Numbered from the stretch's first letter, positions 36,266 to 52,339 are shown. The stretch is 64,000 nt of DNA from Eopsaltria australis (GCA_034509425.1 JAVTVJ010000952.1:1-64000); one strand, 5' to 3'. The notes: generated by a model from the sequence alone, not told the origin. Numbers and translations: made by a program.

Positions 36266-39200
36266 GCCTAGGGAGGGCCCTGGAGATCCAGGCTGGCACA
36301 CAAACGAGCTCAGCAGCAGGGCTGGGTGAAGCCTGGGGGGCAGATGGGTCCCAGCCCGGCTGCAGCCACCCTGGCTGTCCCTGAGCAGCCCGAGCCTGGC
36401 TCCTCCTCCCTCTCTGCTCCCAGCCTGTGCTGTGCAGGCTGCTTGCACAGATTGATTGGTACAATGGAGAGCTTTGCAAGGTGTAATTTTAAAGGCCGTG
36501 TTTCTCACTGTGCAACCATCAAAATGCAAAGGGTCAGAAGAAGCCTATATTTTTTTGCAATTCAGCTTTTGAAGTGTGCTGAAATACGCTTCATTTGCTG
36601 CAATTGCCAACAGCTTGCTGTTTCATACCACTCTTAACAGGAGCTGGGGAACAGAGCGAGTCTGTTACACTTTCTATGGTGTATAATGTATGTATGATTC
36701 TGGGGTGTGATGAGTTTATGCCAAATTTATCTTTGATTTCTGTATAAACAGCACAGAAAAAATGATGGGCTGCATTCTCTGTGAAACTTAGATAAAACAG
36801 AGCTACAGACCTCCTTCGGAGTACCTTCTGTGTGCTGTGGATCTAAGGTTGCCCAAGCATATAATGAAGAAGAGGATCTGGAAATAAATGCCCGTTTCTT
36901 TCTCCCCCACCCCCGCCTGGCGAGGATGCTGTTTATTCTTAGCCCGTGTTGCTTCAGCTCCTGCTCCTGCCAGCAGAGCCCCATCACTTGGTGTGTCTGC
37001 AATAACAATGTTAAATAGCCAAATTCTCCCCAGGAGCACAGGGGGGGAGCTCTGCTCCTTTGGTGGATCTCCCCCACTTAAGGCTGTAGGAGATGAGTTC
37101 CTCTACTCCAATTCATTGAGCAAGGGCAGCAGCAGACTCTGGATCAGCTTAGAGGCAGCAGGAAATGACCAGCAGTGCTGTAGAATAAGTGAGTTAAAGA
37201 CACCCTTGTTCTCTATCATCGAGCTGATTACAAGATCTTTTTGTAGTTATTTGTTCAATTTAGATTTTTTTGTTGTCAACAGGAAATTGAAAGAATATAC
37301 ATATGTTTGTTCTTGTTTTTTCATACAAGGGGTTTTGGAACAGAAAAACTACTTTTTCTTCTAATTAAAGGTAGTAAGGAAACAAAAGAGAAGATGTTGT
37401 CTTTGTTGGTTTACCTCACTTGTACCATACAAGTAAGCAAAAAAAAAAAAAAAAGCTTAATTTCTGGTAGGGATGTGAGATGATGGCATGGAGGCCTGGA
37501 GCCTCAGAAGCTGGCAATTTCTCAGAGCATCTGCATTGGTTGTCATAAGATTGTATATCCAGAGGTAAACAGAGAGCCTCTCCTAATGTTTTATTGTATC
37601 TCTCAGGTAACAAGATTTTTCTTCCCTGAGGTGAAAAATGTCTTTGTATTAATAATGTTCAGAGTCCACACACAGTGTGAATTCTTTTTTCATATTTACT
37701 GCCTAAACTCATGTATTGTAAATATTCTTCCTGCTCATTACCTCACCTCTGATTTGCTTTCCTTGTGCTGCTGCCCTGTTTAGGCAGTCGTGGTGTGCAT
37801 GGCTTTGTTAGAAATGCAGTGGAGATCTTGCTCCAGAACCAAACCACTGTGTTGAACCACCTTTAATGGTGTGAGTGACATGGAGTGCTGGATAAGCAGT
37901 ATTTGTCTGTCAGTAGCAGGAGAGATATAAATAGAAGTTTTGAAATGACAGCTGTTAATCATGATTGAAATCAGAAGTAACAGCCCTTGATTTACACTGT
38001 TGGGGTTTTTTTGTTTTTCTTGCTATGCAGTTCTCCTTTTATTTGTTTTCATACAGCCAGATTTGTTCTTGATCATTGATAAAATATGTTTTCTTTGCAA
38101 TCTGATATTCAGTTCTGCATGAAATCTGGTGCTGCTCTTGTCTGGCTGGCAGAAGACATGTCAGGGCTCTGTTTGCAGGGCAGGGCAGGGCCTGGCCTGG
38201 GGCTGTGCTTGTGCCTGCCTGGGGGCTGGGGATGGCCCAGCAGACCTGGGCTGCACTGGGATAACTGGGATCTCACTGGGCTCAGCCAGGCTTTCTTCTC
38301 CCAGGCTGTTGCTCCCTGGCCTTTGGAGCAGCTTGCACTTACCAGCAGTTGCCTGGTTTGTCTGTGCTTCTGCCTGGATCCATGCGTGGCTCGCTGGGGA
38401 AAAGGGTGTGCCTGCCAGAAGGGACAAAAATTCCCATTCTGGAGTCCTGTTCCGTGCTGGGAAATGCCCAGAGAGCAAATGAAGGCTGGCCCTAAGGAGC
38501 AGGTGAAAAGTGTCTGTGCTGTGCCGGGCTGGTGCCCTGCTCAGGACAAGCTCCTGTCATGAGTGGGATTGGGCTGCACCTCTTCAGGATTTTGGGGGGT
38601 GGGAAGTGTTCCTAATGGCACATCAGGAGTCAGTTCCCACCTGAGCTGAGCTGAGCTGGGGAATGCACTCACCCAGGTGGGAGCTGGGACTGCCTCGCCC
38701 CTGCAAAAGCTGTGTAAATACAGAATGACAGGCAGGAGGGAAAGCCTGGAACTCTCCTCCCCACAGCAGGGTCTGCCATCTCTCAGGGAGCAGGTGACCC
38801 CTTCCTTTAGGACTCTGGTTGTTAGGACTTGCTGGCTGTGCTGTAATAGGGAGAGGTGTTAGTAGTCATAACTTTAAAGTATAATGTAGTGAAATAATCC
38901 TTTAATTCCATATGGCAGAGAAGCTCAGGCGCCTCGAAACTATACTATGGATTTACTGCTGCCAAATGGCGTGGGGTTTTTAAATTAAAATATATTTTAA
39001 AATAAAAAAGCTCAAGAGAGCCACATTAGGGTGTTTTTGACATGATATATAAGCCCTGTGAAAAAGGCTTTTGCCAAATTCTCGGTGGGTTTATTTATTT
39101 TGATTTTCGCTGTGTGCTACTACGGAATTATCTAAAGTGGCTTAGGGATCCAGTACAGCCAACTGTGCTCCAGAGAGGATGGTGCTCCCTGGAGTCTGGG

Positions 39201-40551
39201 GCTCAGCTGCCCTTCCATCCTCCCTTACACCTCTTAACATGATCCACTCTCTGTCCTTCCTTCTTTTCCTTTGTGAGAGAAAAGGCAGCAGAGAGCCCTG
39301 CTGTCATGGGTTATCCCTAGGAGTGTTTTATGGCTTCTGTCCCCTCCTCTCATGTCACAGAAATAAATGTGTGGCCAGCACAGGAACTCTGGGCACTGTT
39401 CCTGTGGGTCTGTCCTAAGCCTGAGTTTAGCTCTGCTTTACCCTCTAACATTGACTGGCAGAAGGAGCACAGCAGAGAGCTGCTTTCCCTGGACACAGAT
39501 GAATATTCAGTTTGCACTTCTCTGTCACAAAGTAGGGCTGAGTGTTTCCCTGCTGCAAAAATAGTTCTGTTAGATTCTGAGTCACCTGAAATCTCTCCAT
39601 GTGCTGAAAGAGGAGTTCCTGTTAGCACTTGCTATGGCAGCAGTTTTATGTTGATGTTTCTGCATCTATTTTGGTTTATTCATAATTTCTGGATGGTTTC
39701 TGTGTGACCTTCAGGCCTGAGCAAGTCTGTCTTTCTTCATAAAATGGTCACTCCTGGTGTTCTGTATCTTGTGCCTCTCCTCTCTGTGCTCTCTCAGTGC
39801 CCCTGTCACTGTCTCGGTCTCTCATGCCACTCTCCAGCTTTGTCTTTATTCCTCACTCCTTTGCAGGGCAGCAGTGCTGGGACTGAAATTCTGTGACTCA
39901 GTCCATGAGCAGCAAGTGCTCCAAACCTTGAGACTGAGGCCAGACTCTCCCAGCCCCTCTCACACCCCCCTCCTCAGCAGGGCAGGGGAAGGAAGAAGGA
40001 GCTTGTGAGCTAAAGGCAAGGAAGTCACCCATTATTGTCATGGGCAAAACAGTCTCTGCTTGGGGAAAAGAAATTTAATTTATTGTCCATTAAAATAGAT
40101 TTGAGTAGTCAAAAAGACAAGAAAAATTGTAATGCCATCCTCCACCCCCCCAGCTTGGCTTCAATCCTCTCTCCCTGTGTCCCTGGCTGTGGTGCAGTGG
40201 AATCCACCACCACCCACTGGGAAACCCTGTTGGAAAAATCCTCCCAACAGCCCAGTTTTGGAGAGCAGGGAAGAGCTATTCCTCTCACTGTTTGGGGCAG
40301 GTGTGGTGAAGAATCAGAAATAAAACCCCCTGCTGAGCCCCCAGCCCAGCCCTCAGCCAGCAACCACCCTTCCAAATCTGCTTTTTGGCCTTTTCCTTTA
40401 ATAGAAATGTACTTGTGACTTTATCCAGTTCTGCTTGACTTCTGGTGTCCTCCAACAGACTCAAAGGCATTACAAACTAATAGGTTCTGTACAATGAAAG
40501 ATTTCAAAAACTGCAATGCTAAGAATGACCAAAAACTCCCAGAAAAGTTTC
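36266..40551. other. Intronic DNA, no gene seen
   Basis: GC-rich DNA at 36270-36440 and 38150-38700 alternates with AT-rich DNA. An A16 run lies at 37439-37454 and a GAGCT pentamer repeat near 38643-38660. The stretch at 38870-39130 is AT-rich with retained CpGs and may be regulatory. Open frames of up to 158 codons (36888-37364 and 38086-38562) match nothing recognised. Confidence 0.5.
37439..37454. repeat. Poly-A tract
   Basis: Sixteen consecutive A residues; no retroposed sequence is recognised beside it. Confidence 0.95.
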
Positions 40552-40622
40552 AGGGCTGTGGGTGTGCCCCAAGGCTGAGTCCTGTGTTGTTCAGCCCAGG
40601 TAAGTGATCTTGAGGTGCTGTT
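40552..40622 (+). mobile_element. Possible degenerate CR1 reverse-transcriptase fragment
   Basis: The order ctgtgggtgtgccccaaggc, tgagtcctgtgttgttcagc and gtaagtgatcttgagg resembles the CR1 ORF2 segment that encodes the 'GVPQGSVLGP-LFNI-I-DL' part of the polymerase, with deletions. Only about 70 bp are comparable. Confidence 0.45.
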
Positions 40623-40924
40623 TGCCACTTTTCTCTGCACGTACCCCATCTCTCTCTAGGGGCATCTCTGAGACTCTGCAAATTCCTTGTGAGTCAGAGG
40701 CATTCTGAGTTTTTAGGGTTTTGGGCTTTCAGTCTAGAAAATGTCTGTGTTTCCTCTTTGTGAGACCCTTTGGATGGGTCCCTTCATGGATAAATTCATT
40801 CCCACTGTAGAGTGAAAGCACGGAGTTAAACATACTTTTTGTAAACTCTTTTTCACTCCTTGCCTGTTATAAATTAGAAGAGCAATGCTGTGTTAATGTG
40901 GGAAGTTCCTCAGTGAGACCTTTG

Positions 40925-41170
40925 TAGAATCAGAGTATGTCCTGAGTGGGAAGGGATCCCCAGTGATCATCCAGTGCAGCCCCTGGCCCTGCACAGACAC
41001 CCCAAAATCCCACCCTGGGCATCCCTGGCAGCTCCTGGAGCTCTGGCAGCCTCGGGGCTGTGCCCATTCCCTGGGGAGCCTGGGCAGTGCCCAGCACCCT
41101 CTGGGGGAAGAGCCTTTTTCTAAAATCCAGCCTGACCCTCCCTGGCACAGCTCCAGTCATTCCCTCAGGC
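40925..41170 (-). mobile_element. CR1 LINE fragment, inverted
   Basis: Read on the minus strand, the fragment runs from the CR1 segment gagctgtgccagggagggtc through ttcccccagagggtgctggg, gggaatgggcacagccccga and gagctccaggagctgccagg to the 3' region, ending near ctcaggacatactctgattc. It matches the 3' half of the + strand copy at 3400-3640. About 245 bp remain. Confidence 0.93.
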
Positions 41171-43839
41171 TCGTTGCCACTCCCCAGGTGCCTTGAGGAG
41201 GCATAATGGGATTTTCATGCTGGTGTTGCTGTTTGCATGGAGTTCCCTGCCAGAAACAATAGAGGAACAAGACTTTACACTTCAGACTTTTCCAAGGAAA
41301 GTTGCATTTCCATGGGGAAACTGATTTTAGGGTTCTTGTGTGCCCCAGAGTGATGCACCAGATGCACACAGTGTAACTAAAGATCCAGTCTGTTATCTGT
41401 GGGCCTTTTTAGCAGCACTGTGTTATTTCAGCATTGTTTTAAGTGGTTGAATCTGTGCAAATAGATTGAACTGACCCATTGCCTGTCCACATTAAGTGTT
41501 CTCATGTGTGTTTGAGTGCAACTTTAGGTCCTTAAGAGAAGACAGCGGGCACATTTCCATGCTTTACTTTTTTTAATTTAACACAGATTGATGGGTTCTG
41601 GAATAAAATGTAAACCCTCAACAGTTTGGCACGTGGAGAAACTCAACTTGGACAAAAATAAAGGAAAATATGGAAAGCTTATAAATCTTAACTTGGACTT
41701 ATTTCTGAGTTTGCTGTTTAGTCCATGCAGTTTGCTTTTTTCTACAGTTTCAGGCTCAGATATCTTGGTCGTATTCTTTTACTCCTTGTAAATTGTGTCT
41801 AGAAAACTGACACCTGCTGGGTTTTTCTTCTCTTCTCTGTAAATAGCTGGAATTTGTGATGTAGAAGAAGGATAAAACTGGGCTGTTATGATTAATTGGC
41901 AAATAACTAATGTGTGAAGATTGTGTACAAATTGAGGTTCTAGAAATAAAATCTGAGACTGGAAAAAAAATTCCTAACGCCCCACTTGCAATCAGAGTTT
42001 TTCCATCATTGGGCGAATGTTGACAAAAGACCAAGTCAGGGAAACTTGATCCATTTTCCTTTGGGTGGTTACATTTTAAACTTGGGACCATAAAATTACA
42101 GGACACGGAGGTCCTAGATAAGATCAGTGAGTTATATATGAAGTGTAAGACTTCTTGAATTCGTTATCCTCCCCTCTGCCTCCAAGAACTGCTCCCAAGA
42201 TCTCTTAGATCTGACCGATAAACCATTCCATTGGAAATAAAAATCATTTTACTGGAAATGTTCTGGCTGAGCTGTGGAATATTTAGTTTATTTATTGAAT
42301 TGTAAGTGCCTGACAAATAGCTCTGGTCCTTCTGCTACATTTTCTTTGAGCTGAGAGTATGCCTGTGCCTTTTTTTTGCAATTGTGCTCATGCATTGCAG
42401 CTCAGCTGTGTGCTGGAACCTTTAGTTTCATGTACTTTATGTCCTTTCTTTGATTTGACTGATAGAGAGCACCCAAAGCTTCCCTTTGGAAGTGAGGGAT
42501 GAAGGGGAAGTGGCACACAAATACCAAACTTGCAGATGCAGTTTGCTGTGGCAATGGTAGGGGAAAGTGCTGATAACCCTGAGGGTGAGGATGCTTTTTG
42601 TGCTCCTTCAATGACCCTGGGAGGGAGCAGCCGTGGCTGTGGAGGCACAGAGCACAGGTGGGAAAACATCAGCAGAAGCGTAGGTTTTGTTTGTGTGCAC
42701 CTGTAAAAGAGCATTTGTGGGAATTTTTGTGTGTACTTGTTTCTGGGAGAACTGGGAATAAATGAGAGAGAGAAGAAAGAGGGGGAAAAAAGGTGATGGA
42801 GAATATTGGAAGAGGAGCCTTTGGTCTCCAGTCATGGCATGGAGATGAATTAATACCTGCTCCAGTACAGTCTGAATGGAACTTACCATCATTGTATTGA
42901 CAATTAGAATTAGTTAGTTTGGTGTTTGATATATGGATATTAGTAAGTGTAGTAGGTTTCCCATAAAATATTTCATTTGGTACCTCACCAAATATTTTCT
43001 CTGCGTTTACCTCTGCTTCCAGTATTTATGCATGTGATTTTAAGTCTAAATTTCTGAAAGGAACCTCTTGCCAGTATAACCTCCAGAGTAACCAGTGTTT
43101 ACAGGAAGTTAGCTCAAACAAAGCATCAGCAAGGCGAAATGAAAATTTTAATACATTCAAGCAAAATGCAGGAAAGGATAGTTTAAAACAAAGATATGAA
43201 TTTTCAGCATTGCAGTAGATGTGGATCATTTCATCCTCTTGCTGTCCAGGTGCAGATGTGCTTGTGGACATATGCAATGGGTGTCTGTGGTGAATGTTTC
43301 TGTCAGTACACTGCTGTGTAATGTGGTGACCTGAACAGTCCACAGCATAAGAGAAAGCAGATGTGTTCTCAGTTGTAATGAAAATATAGTTTGTAGGGGG
43401 TTTTTGTACTTTTTACATATTACAATGCCAGTAAAGTTCATTAAAGCTGATTGGAAAGACAAAAGCAATTTGATACCTAATAAGTAGGTCCTGTTGTTTT
43501 ATGAACATCGAGGTTTGTTAGTCAAGAACTGTTTATAGCACCAGGCAGTGTGGCTGGGGGCTGGTCCAGCAAAAGAAAGGCTTCTCTGGAGTGGTGACCT
43601 CTTCTTCCCCTGGGGAGACTCCCACTGATCTCAGATCCTCAGTGCTCTTACGCTGTAATGAGGGAGGAACTGATGCTGTGACTGCTGCAATGTGATGGAA
43701 ACTCTAAAAACTTCACCCATGGCAGAAATACCTTGAGAAGTCTGAAAGTTTCCCAAATGAAGGTGTCAAACTGTGGTTTCCTTGGGACACGAGTGTTGCC
43801 TCCTCCAGCCTGCAGCATCTGGAGCTCCCAACCAGGCTG
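41171..43839. other. Intronic DNA, no gene seen
   Basis: AT-rich sequence with open frames up to 116 codons, none recognised. Purine-rich DNA lies near 42750-42800. Confidence 0.5.
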
Positions 43840-44191
43840 TGGTGCCCAGGACTCTCTGTCCATGGTGTCCCTGGGCTGTGCCCTGGCACAGGGATGTGGT
43901 GCCCATGGCTCTGTGTCCGTGGTGTCCCTGGGCTGTGCCCTGGCACAGGGATGTGGTGCCCATGGCTCTGTGTCCGTGGTGTCCCTGGGCTGTGCCCTGG
44001 CACAGGGATGTGGTGCCCATGGCTCTGTGTCCGTGGTGTCCCTGGGCTGTGCCCTGGCACAGGCATGTGGTGTCCATGGCTCTGTGTCCGTGGTGTCCCT
44101 GGGCTGTGCCCTGGCACAGGGATGTGGTGCCCATGGCTCTGTGTCCGTGGTGTCCCTGGGCTGTGCCATGGCACAGGGATGTGGTGCCGGT
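43840..44191. repeat. 57-bp minisatellite just upstream of AUTS2 exon 3
   Basis: The unit begins tgtccctgggctgtgccctg and repeats at 43866, 43923, 43980, 44037, 44094 and 44151, each exactly 57 bp apart. There are about 5.7 copies plus a degraded partial unit from 43840. Most differences are single bases (for example the copy at 44037 has gcatgtggtgtcc). Because 57 is a multiple of 3, open frames of 225-276 codons appear on both strands; these are not genes. Each unit carries GTGCC-CT-GGCAC inverted arms and a second GTGCC, so it can form short hairpins. The array ends about 127 bp before the exon. Confidence 0.97.
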
Positions 44192-44269
44192 GGCACTGCA
44201 GCAGAGCCATGGCCACGCTGCTGCTGGGGCCTGGGGGGGTTAAAGGAGAGCAGGGACAAGGGGACTGGC

Positions 44270-48589
<4,320 letters not shown>

Positions 48590-48800
48590 TGCTTAAATGC
48601 TTTGTTGCATTATGTTAATTCCTCGGCAGTGCAATCAAATTCATGTCGTAATTAAAGCTGTCAGTTGGAAGGCAAGCCAATCGCCAAGAAAACACAGCAT
48701 AACAAATGAAGTGAAATGATTCTGCGTGTAGCTATACAATGCTTCGCCAGGCATGAAATTAAATAAGTAATTTGATGTTGACATCAGAAATTGAAATGAT
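48590..48800. promoter_or_regulatory. Candidate conserved non-coding element
   Basis: Repeat-free sequence with closely packed cores: gcattatgttaattcctcgg, tcatgtcgtaattaaagctg, ccaatcgccaag, cttcgccaggcatg and gaaattaaataagtaatttg. The CpG-containing AT-rich motifs and lack of low-complexity sequence fit a conserved enhancer, but alignment is required. Confidence 0.4.
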
Positions 48801-50069
48801 ACCCACTGTTCCTTCATTCAGTCAGACCTGCATAAACAATAGCCAGAACAAATATGTACAACCCAGTCTTTCTCCCCACCCAGCTCCCCAAGTAATGCAC
48901 AATATATATGCAAAATGGGTATAACTGTGCCTTCCAAGACCTCAAGGATGTAATTTTCTTTGGTACACAATAAACTAATGCTTACATGAGGGTTACTACA
49001 TTTTTGCTTCTGGGCCAAAGTTCTTCTCTTTAAGAAAAGATGGAAACAAAAAAACCAAACCAAAAAAAAAAAAAAAAAGGGAATAAAGCCCAGAACCCTG
49101 CCAATTTTAAGCAAGTGTGTTTTGCTGATGGGCACCTGATGGCGGCTTCTGCTGGTGGTTGTGTGAATATCAAATAGTATTTCTAATGTCCTATTTTGCG
49201 AAGGGTTTCGGAAAGTGAAACCATTACCTCTATTATAGGCACACTTTATATAAGAGCTATAGAACCAGCCAGTGCAGGATCACGACTCAGCATGGGCTTG
49301 TAAAGATGCTTGTACAGTTGGTACCAAGGCTGGGCACTGGGTAGTGGGATCCTTCTGCTATTGGGAGTTACCCAAAAGGTGAGAAGCTGTCTCCTTGCAT
49401 AGCCCTCGCTTCAGCCTCTGTGCTCTGTCAACACACAGTCCACAACACAGCTGATGTAGTCATTCATGCATGTGCAACTCAGTCTTTCATACTTCAGTTA
49501 AATAGAGTTTGCAAACTGTACTCTCCATATGCAGCATGCAATGTGTGAAGGGCTATATTTCCATCCAGCAAACTCAAATTCCCTCAAAATGCACAGTTGT
49601 TCAGTGAAAGTCATTTGACTGCTATGTTTCGACTGTCCTCCCATAGCCATTGCAGCATTGCTTTTGAAGGAATGAAAATATGCAGTGGGAAGTATTTTGT
49701 TTGCTTATTCTTTTTTCTTCCTCTTTATTGTTTTGTTTTGATACTCTATCCTTCCAAAACTTGGAATAAAAAGCAGACAAAAATTACACACAGATGCAGA
49801 ATGCAAACTTTGGAGCTTTCAGCCAGTAAAGTAAGTTTAAAAAAACTGTGAGTGAAAGAGTGGGACTCGCTTGGCATCTGCACATAGCTGAAACAAAAGT
49901 GGTTATAATGGTTGCACGTGTTGTACTCGTGGGTAGATCTCCAGCTTAAATGACAGGAATTTCAGTGGCATGAAGCAGAGAGCAGGATGAGTGAGGAGGA
50001 AGGCAGTGTGTGTTGTGTTGGGTACTGGGCAGGGTGTGCTGCACTGTGCTCCGTGCCAGGGCTGCAGGG
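48801..50069. other. Intron 3 DNA, no gene seen
   Basis: An A17 run at 49062-49078 follows A-rich DNA. The rest is AT-rich with open frames under 110 codons. Confidence 0.55.
49062..49078. repeat. Poly-A tract
   Basis: Seventeen consecutive A residues inside an A-rich stretch (49043-49078). Confidence 0.95.
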
Positions 50070-50616
50070 CCACAGGGGCTCCCAGTGATGCTGAAAATCA
50101 CAAGCCAAGCAATATTAAGGTGATAAAAAGCTGTTACCTTTAATGAAGGTCCTCCAGGTGCAAGTATGGCAAAACGCACACATGATACAGGGCTTGGACA
50201 ATTTTATAAGTGTAACAAATGAGCGTACTTTACAGAAATTATCCAGTTAGAAGAACAGTTAATTGAGTAATTCCCCCTTTTGGTTCTGCCCTCCACTGAA
50301 GCCCCCCATACCCCAGCTTCTAGCCCCCTATGTCTACAGTATATGGAAAAAAGAAAATGTCCTTGGTTCACTGTAGAGGCAATACTAAATAACGGTCCAG
50401 GAAGATTAGCTTACCCTTCTAAAATCGAAGAGAAAGGGTAGGAAAAGGACTAGAGTTAGTTAAGGAGCTCTATAACTGTATAGCAGTAGTCTACAGAGTT
50501 ATGGATATATGAAAAATGTATAAAAAGCAGAAATCTTTTTGGCATCTCCAAAGGAGAGCCTGTACCCACGAAGGGCTGTGCCCAGCTGGGAGCAGCAGCT
50601 GGGCTGGGCAATGGGC
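50070..50616. mobile_element. Possible LTR-type retroelement remnant (solo LTR-like)
   Basis: This block differs in texture from its surroundings: compact A/T-rich segments, an uninterrupted pyrimidine tract (attccccctttt), C-runs (agccccccataccccagc) and a TATA-like box (gtataaaaagcag, near 50519). It runs directly into a nearly perfect 40-bp minisatellite, an arrangement seen in some bird LTRs. No gag, pol or env reading frame is present. I could not define terminal TG/CA ends or target-site duplications, so the family and orientation are unknown. Confidence 0.35.
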
Positions 50617-50816
50617 AGGGCTGTGCCAGTGCCCAGGACAGTCCAGCAGGATGGACAGGGCTGTGCCAGTGCCCAGGACAGTCCAGCAGGATGGACAGGG
50701 CTGTGCCAGTGCCCAGGACAGTCCAGCAGGATGGACAGGGCTGTGCCAGTGCCCAGGACAGTCCAGCAGGATGGACAGGGCTGTGCCAGTGCCCAGGACA
50801 GTCCAGCAGGATGGTC
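50617..50816. repeat. 40-bp minisatellite, nearly perfect
   Basis: The unit starting ctgtgccagtgcccaggaca repeats at 50621, 50661, 50701, 50741 and 50781. The first four copies are identical and the fifth matches through atgg at 50814. Perfect identity implies very recent expansion or ongoing homogenisation, so length polymorphism is likely. Overlapping open frames on both strands (up to 175 codons) come from the repeat. Confidence 0.97.
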
Positions 50817-51929
50817 ACTCACAGGGATGGCAGGGGAGCAGAGTGGTCAGGCTGGGCCCTTTGCTGCTGTCAGGGACATCCTTACAGGGACAGGGGGATC
50901 TCCTGTGGGTGATGGTGGCACAGGGAACTCGAGGCCCCAGAGCAGCAAGAGTGGGGACAAGGGGACTTTGGAATGTCTTTATCTGTGTGGAGTTCCCTGC
51001 CCACTGATAGCCAGAGCTGTGCACTGCAGATCGGCAGTTTGGGCCCCTGTCCGTGACCAGGAATGAAGTGAGGAAAATTCTGTGTCTCCCTGGTGGTTTG
51101 CCCAGGCTGCTGGGGCCCCTCTGCAGCTCCTGGTTATCCCCGAGCTGTGTCTGCACCCACAGTGAGTGCTGAGGAGCAGAAGTGGGAATTGGGCTACAGG
51201 AGTCACACTCTGGTTGTCTGCACAGCCCTGTGCTCTCTAGAGAATGGTTCTGTGCTTTTTGCCTCTGTGTCCATGGGCTCTGCAGGCCAGAGCTGGGAGC
51301 TGCTCCCCTGGAAGGGAACAGCCTGACCTGGATTAGCACCGAGATGTTTCGGACTCCCCCATGTCTCTGAGAGAACCTGCTGGGTAATCCCCATTGCTGA
51401 GATGAAAAACTAATGAAACAAAACCCTTTATCTCCTTAATTCCTGTGAATATAGAGGTTGTGATTGTGTCCCACTTAAACTGAATTTCATGATGCTTTTG
51501 TTTTTTAAAGCATTTAAACAAATTGATTATTTTCCATGGTAGTAATATTAGTTTTAATTATTTTTATAGGTTTGAGCATTGAAATCTATTTCACACTGTA
51601 GATATTTGCTGTTTGCTTTCTTTGTTGTTGTTGTTGTTTCCAAATCCTTGGTTTGTCAAACAATGTGGACATCCAAATGGGAAATTGTAGTGACTGCATC
51701 CTCCAGAAAATGGTACATTGACTAAAGCAGCTTCTCTGTGCCCACGCATTCTTTACATTTCAGACTACTAATTATGTTTACAAAATGTCTCATTTTAGAA
51801 AAGCACTATGTGTGTACTAACCAGGGCCTTTCGGGAATAAATTGGCAAACAGGTCATACACTGAAAAAGTCATCCAAACCCACCGGGCTTTTTGTTTTGA
51901 AGTCAGTCTACTTTTTTTCCTTTTCTCCC
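50817..51929. other. Intron 3 DNA, no gene seen
   Basis: GC-rich 50820-51330 follows the minisatellite and carries a 174-codon minus-strand frame with no recognised domain. AT-rich DNA follows, with a TTG microsatellite at about 51623-51639. Confidence 0.5.
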
Positions 51930-52240
51930 CCTCCCACCTGCCCCTTTGTGGCCATGAAGCTGAGGAGCTGGAGTCCAGGGCATTGAATGTCAGCATGTCA
52001 GGGAGGCTGGTTGATGAGTGTCTGTTTAGTCTCAGTGCAGGGCGAAATGCCATCATTAATTCATTACCCAGCTGCCTGTCAAATAAATTGGCAATTACGT
52101 CCACCGCAGAAGCTTGGAATTCAGTAAATAGCACGTTACCATCTCCGAGTCGTTGAGAGATGTAAAGGGAAAAATTAAGCAACAGCGTGTTTGTTTCAGT
52201 AGCAGATGACAAGGGGCAGGACGTTGGTGCTGTGATGTGG
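51930..52240. promoter_or_regulatory. Candidate conserved element immediately upstream of AUTS2 exon 4
   Basis: Repeat-free DNA 100-400 bp before the 36-nt exon. It combines catcattaattcattacc (paired homeodomain cores), an E-box (cagctg at 52070-52075), cctgtcaaataaattggcaa (a TGTCA MEIS-type core), ttacgtcc (CRE-like), and CpG-retaining motifs (ccaccgcagaag, agcacgttac, ctccgagtcg). A 162-codon minus-strand frame crosses it without recognisable domains. It could be an enhancer or an intronic splicing enhancer for the micro-exon. Confidence 0.45.
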
Positions 52241-52302
52241 TGATGAAAAGCTTGGAAAGGGCTGGTAATGAGCTGTGTGGATTGGAACGTGTTAAAAACC
52301 AT

Positions 52303-52339
52303 CACTGACTTTCCACTTTGTCTTTGTGTTTTATTGCAG
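52303..52339 (+). other. 3' splice region of AUTS2 exon 4
   Basis: The sequence cactgac (52303-52309) fits the branch-point consensus. It is followed by a T-rich tract with only scattered purines and the terminal ttgcag. The AG-free interval between branch candidate and acceptor is intact, consistent with a strong acceptor for a very short exon. Confidence 0.75.

Noticed and set aside
35815..36529. Frames encoding Ile-His-Pro-Ser or Met-Asp-Gly-Trp repeats (up to 214 codons)
   Set aside because: They are translations of the ATGG tetranucleotide array; no promoter, splice or polyadenylation context.
50456..51066. Repetitive open frames of 107-175 codons on both strands
   Set aside because: They come from the 40-bp minisatellite and adjoining GC-rich DNA.
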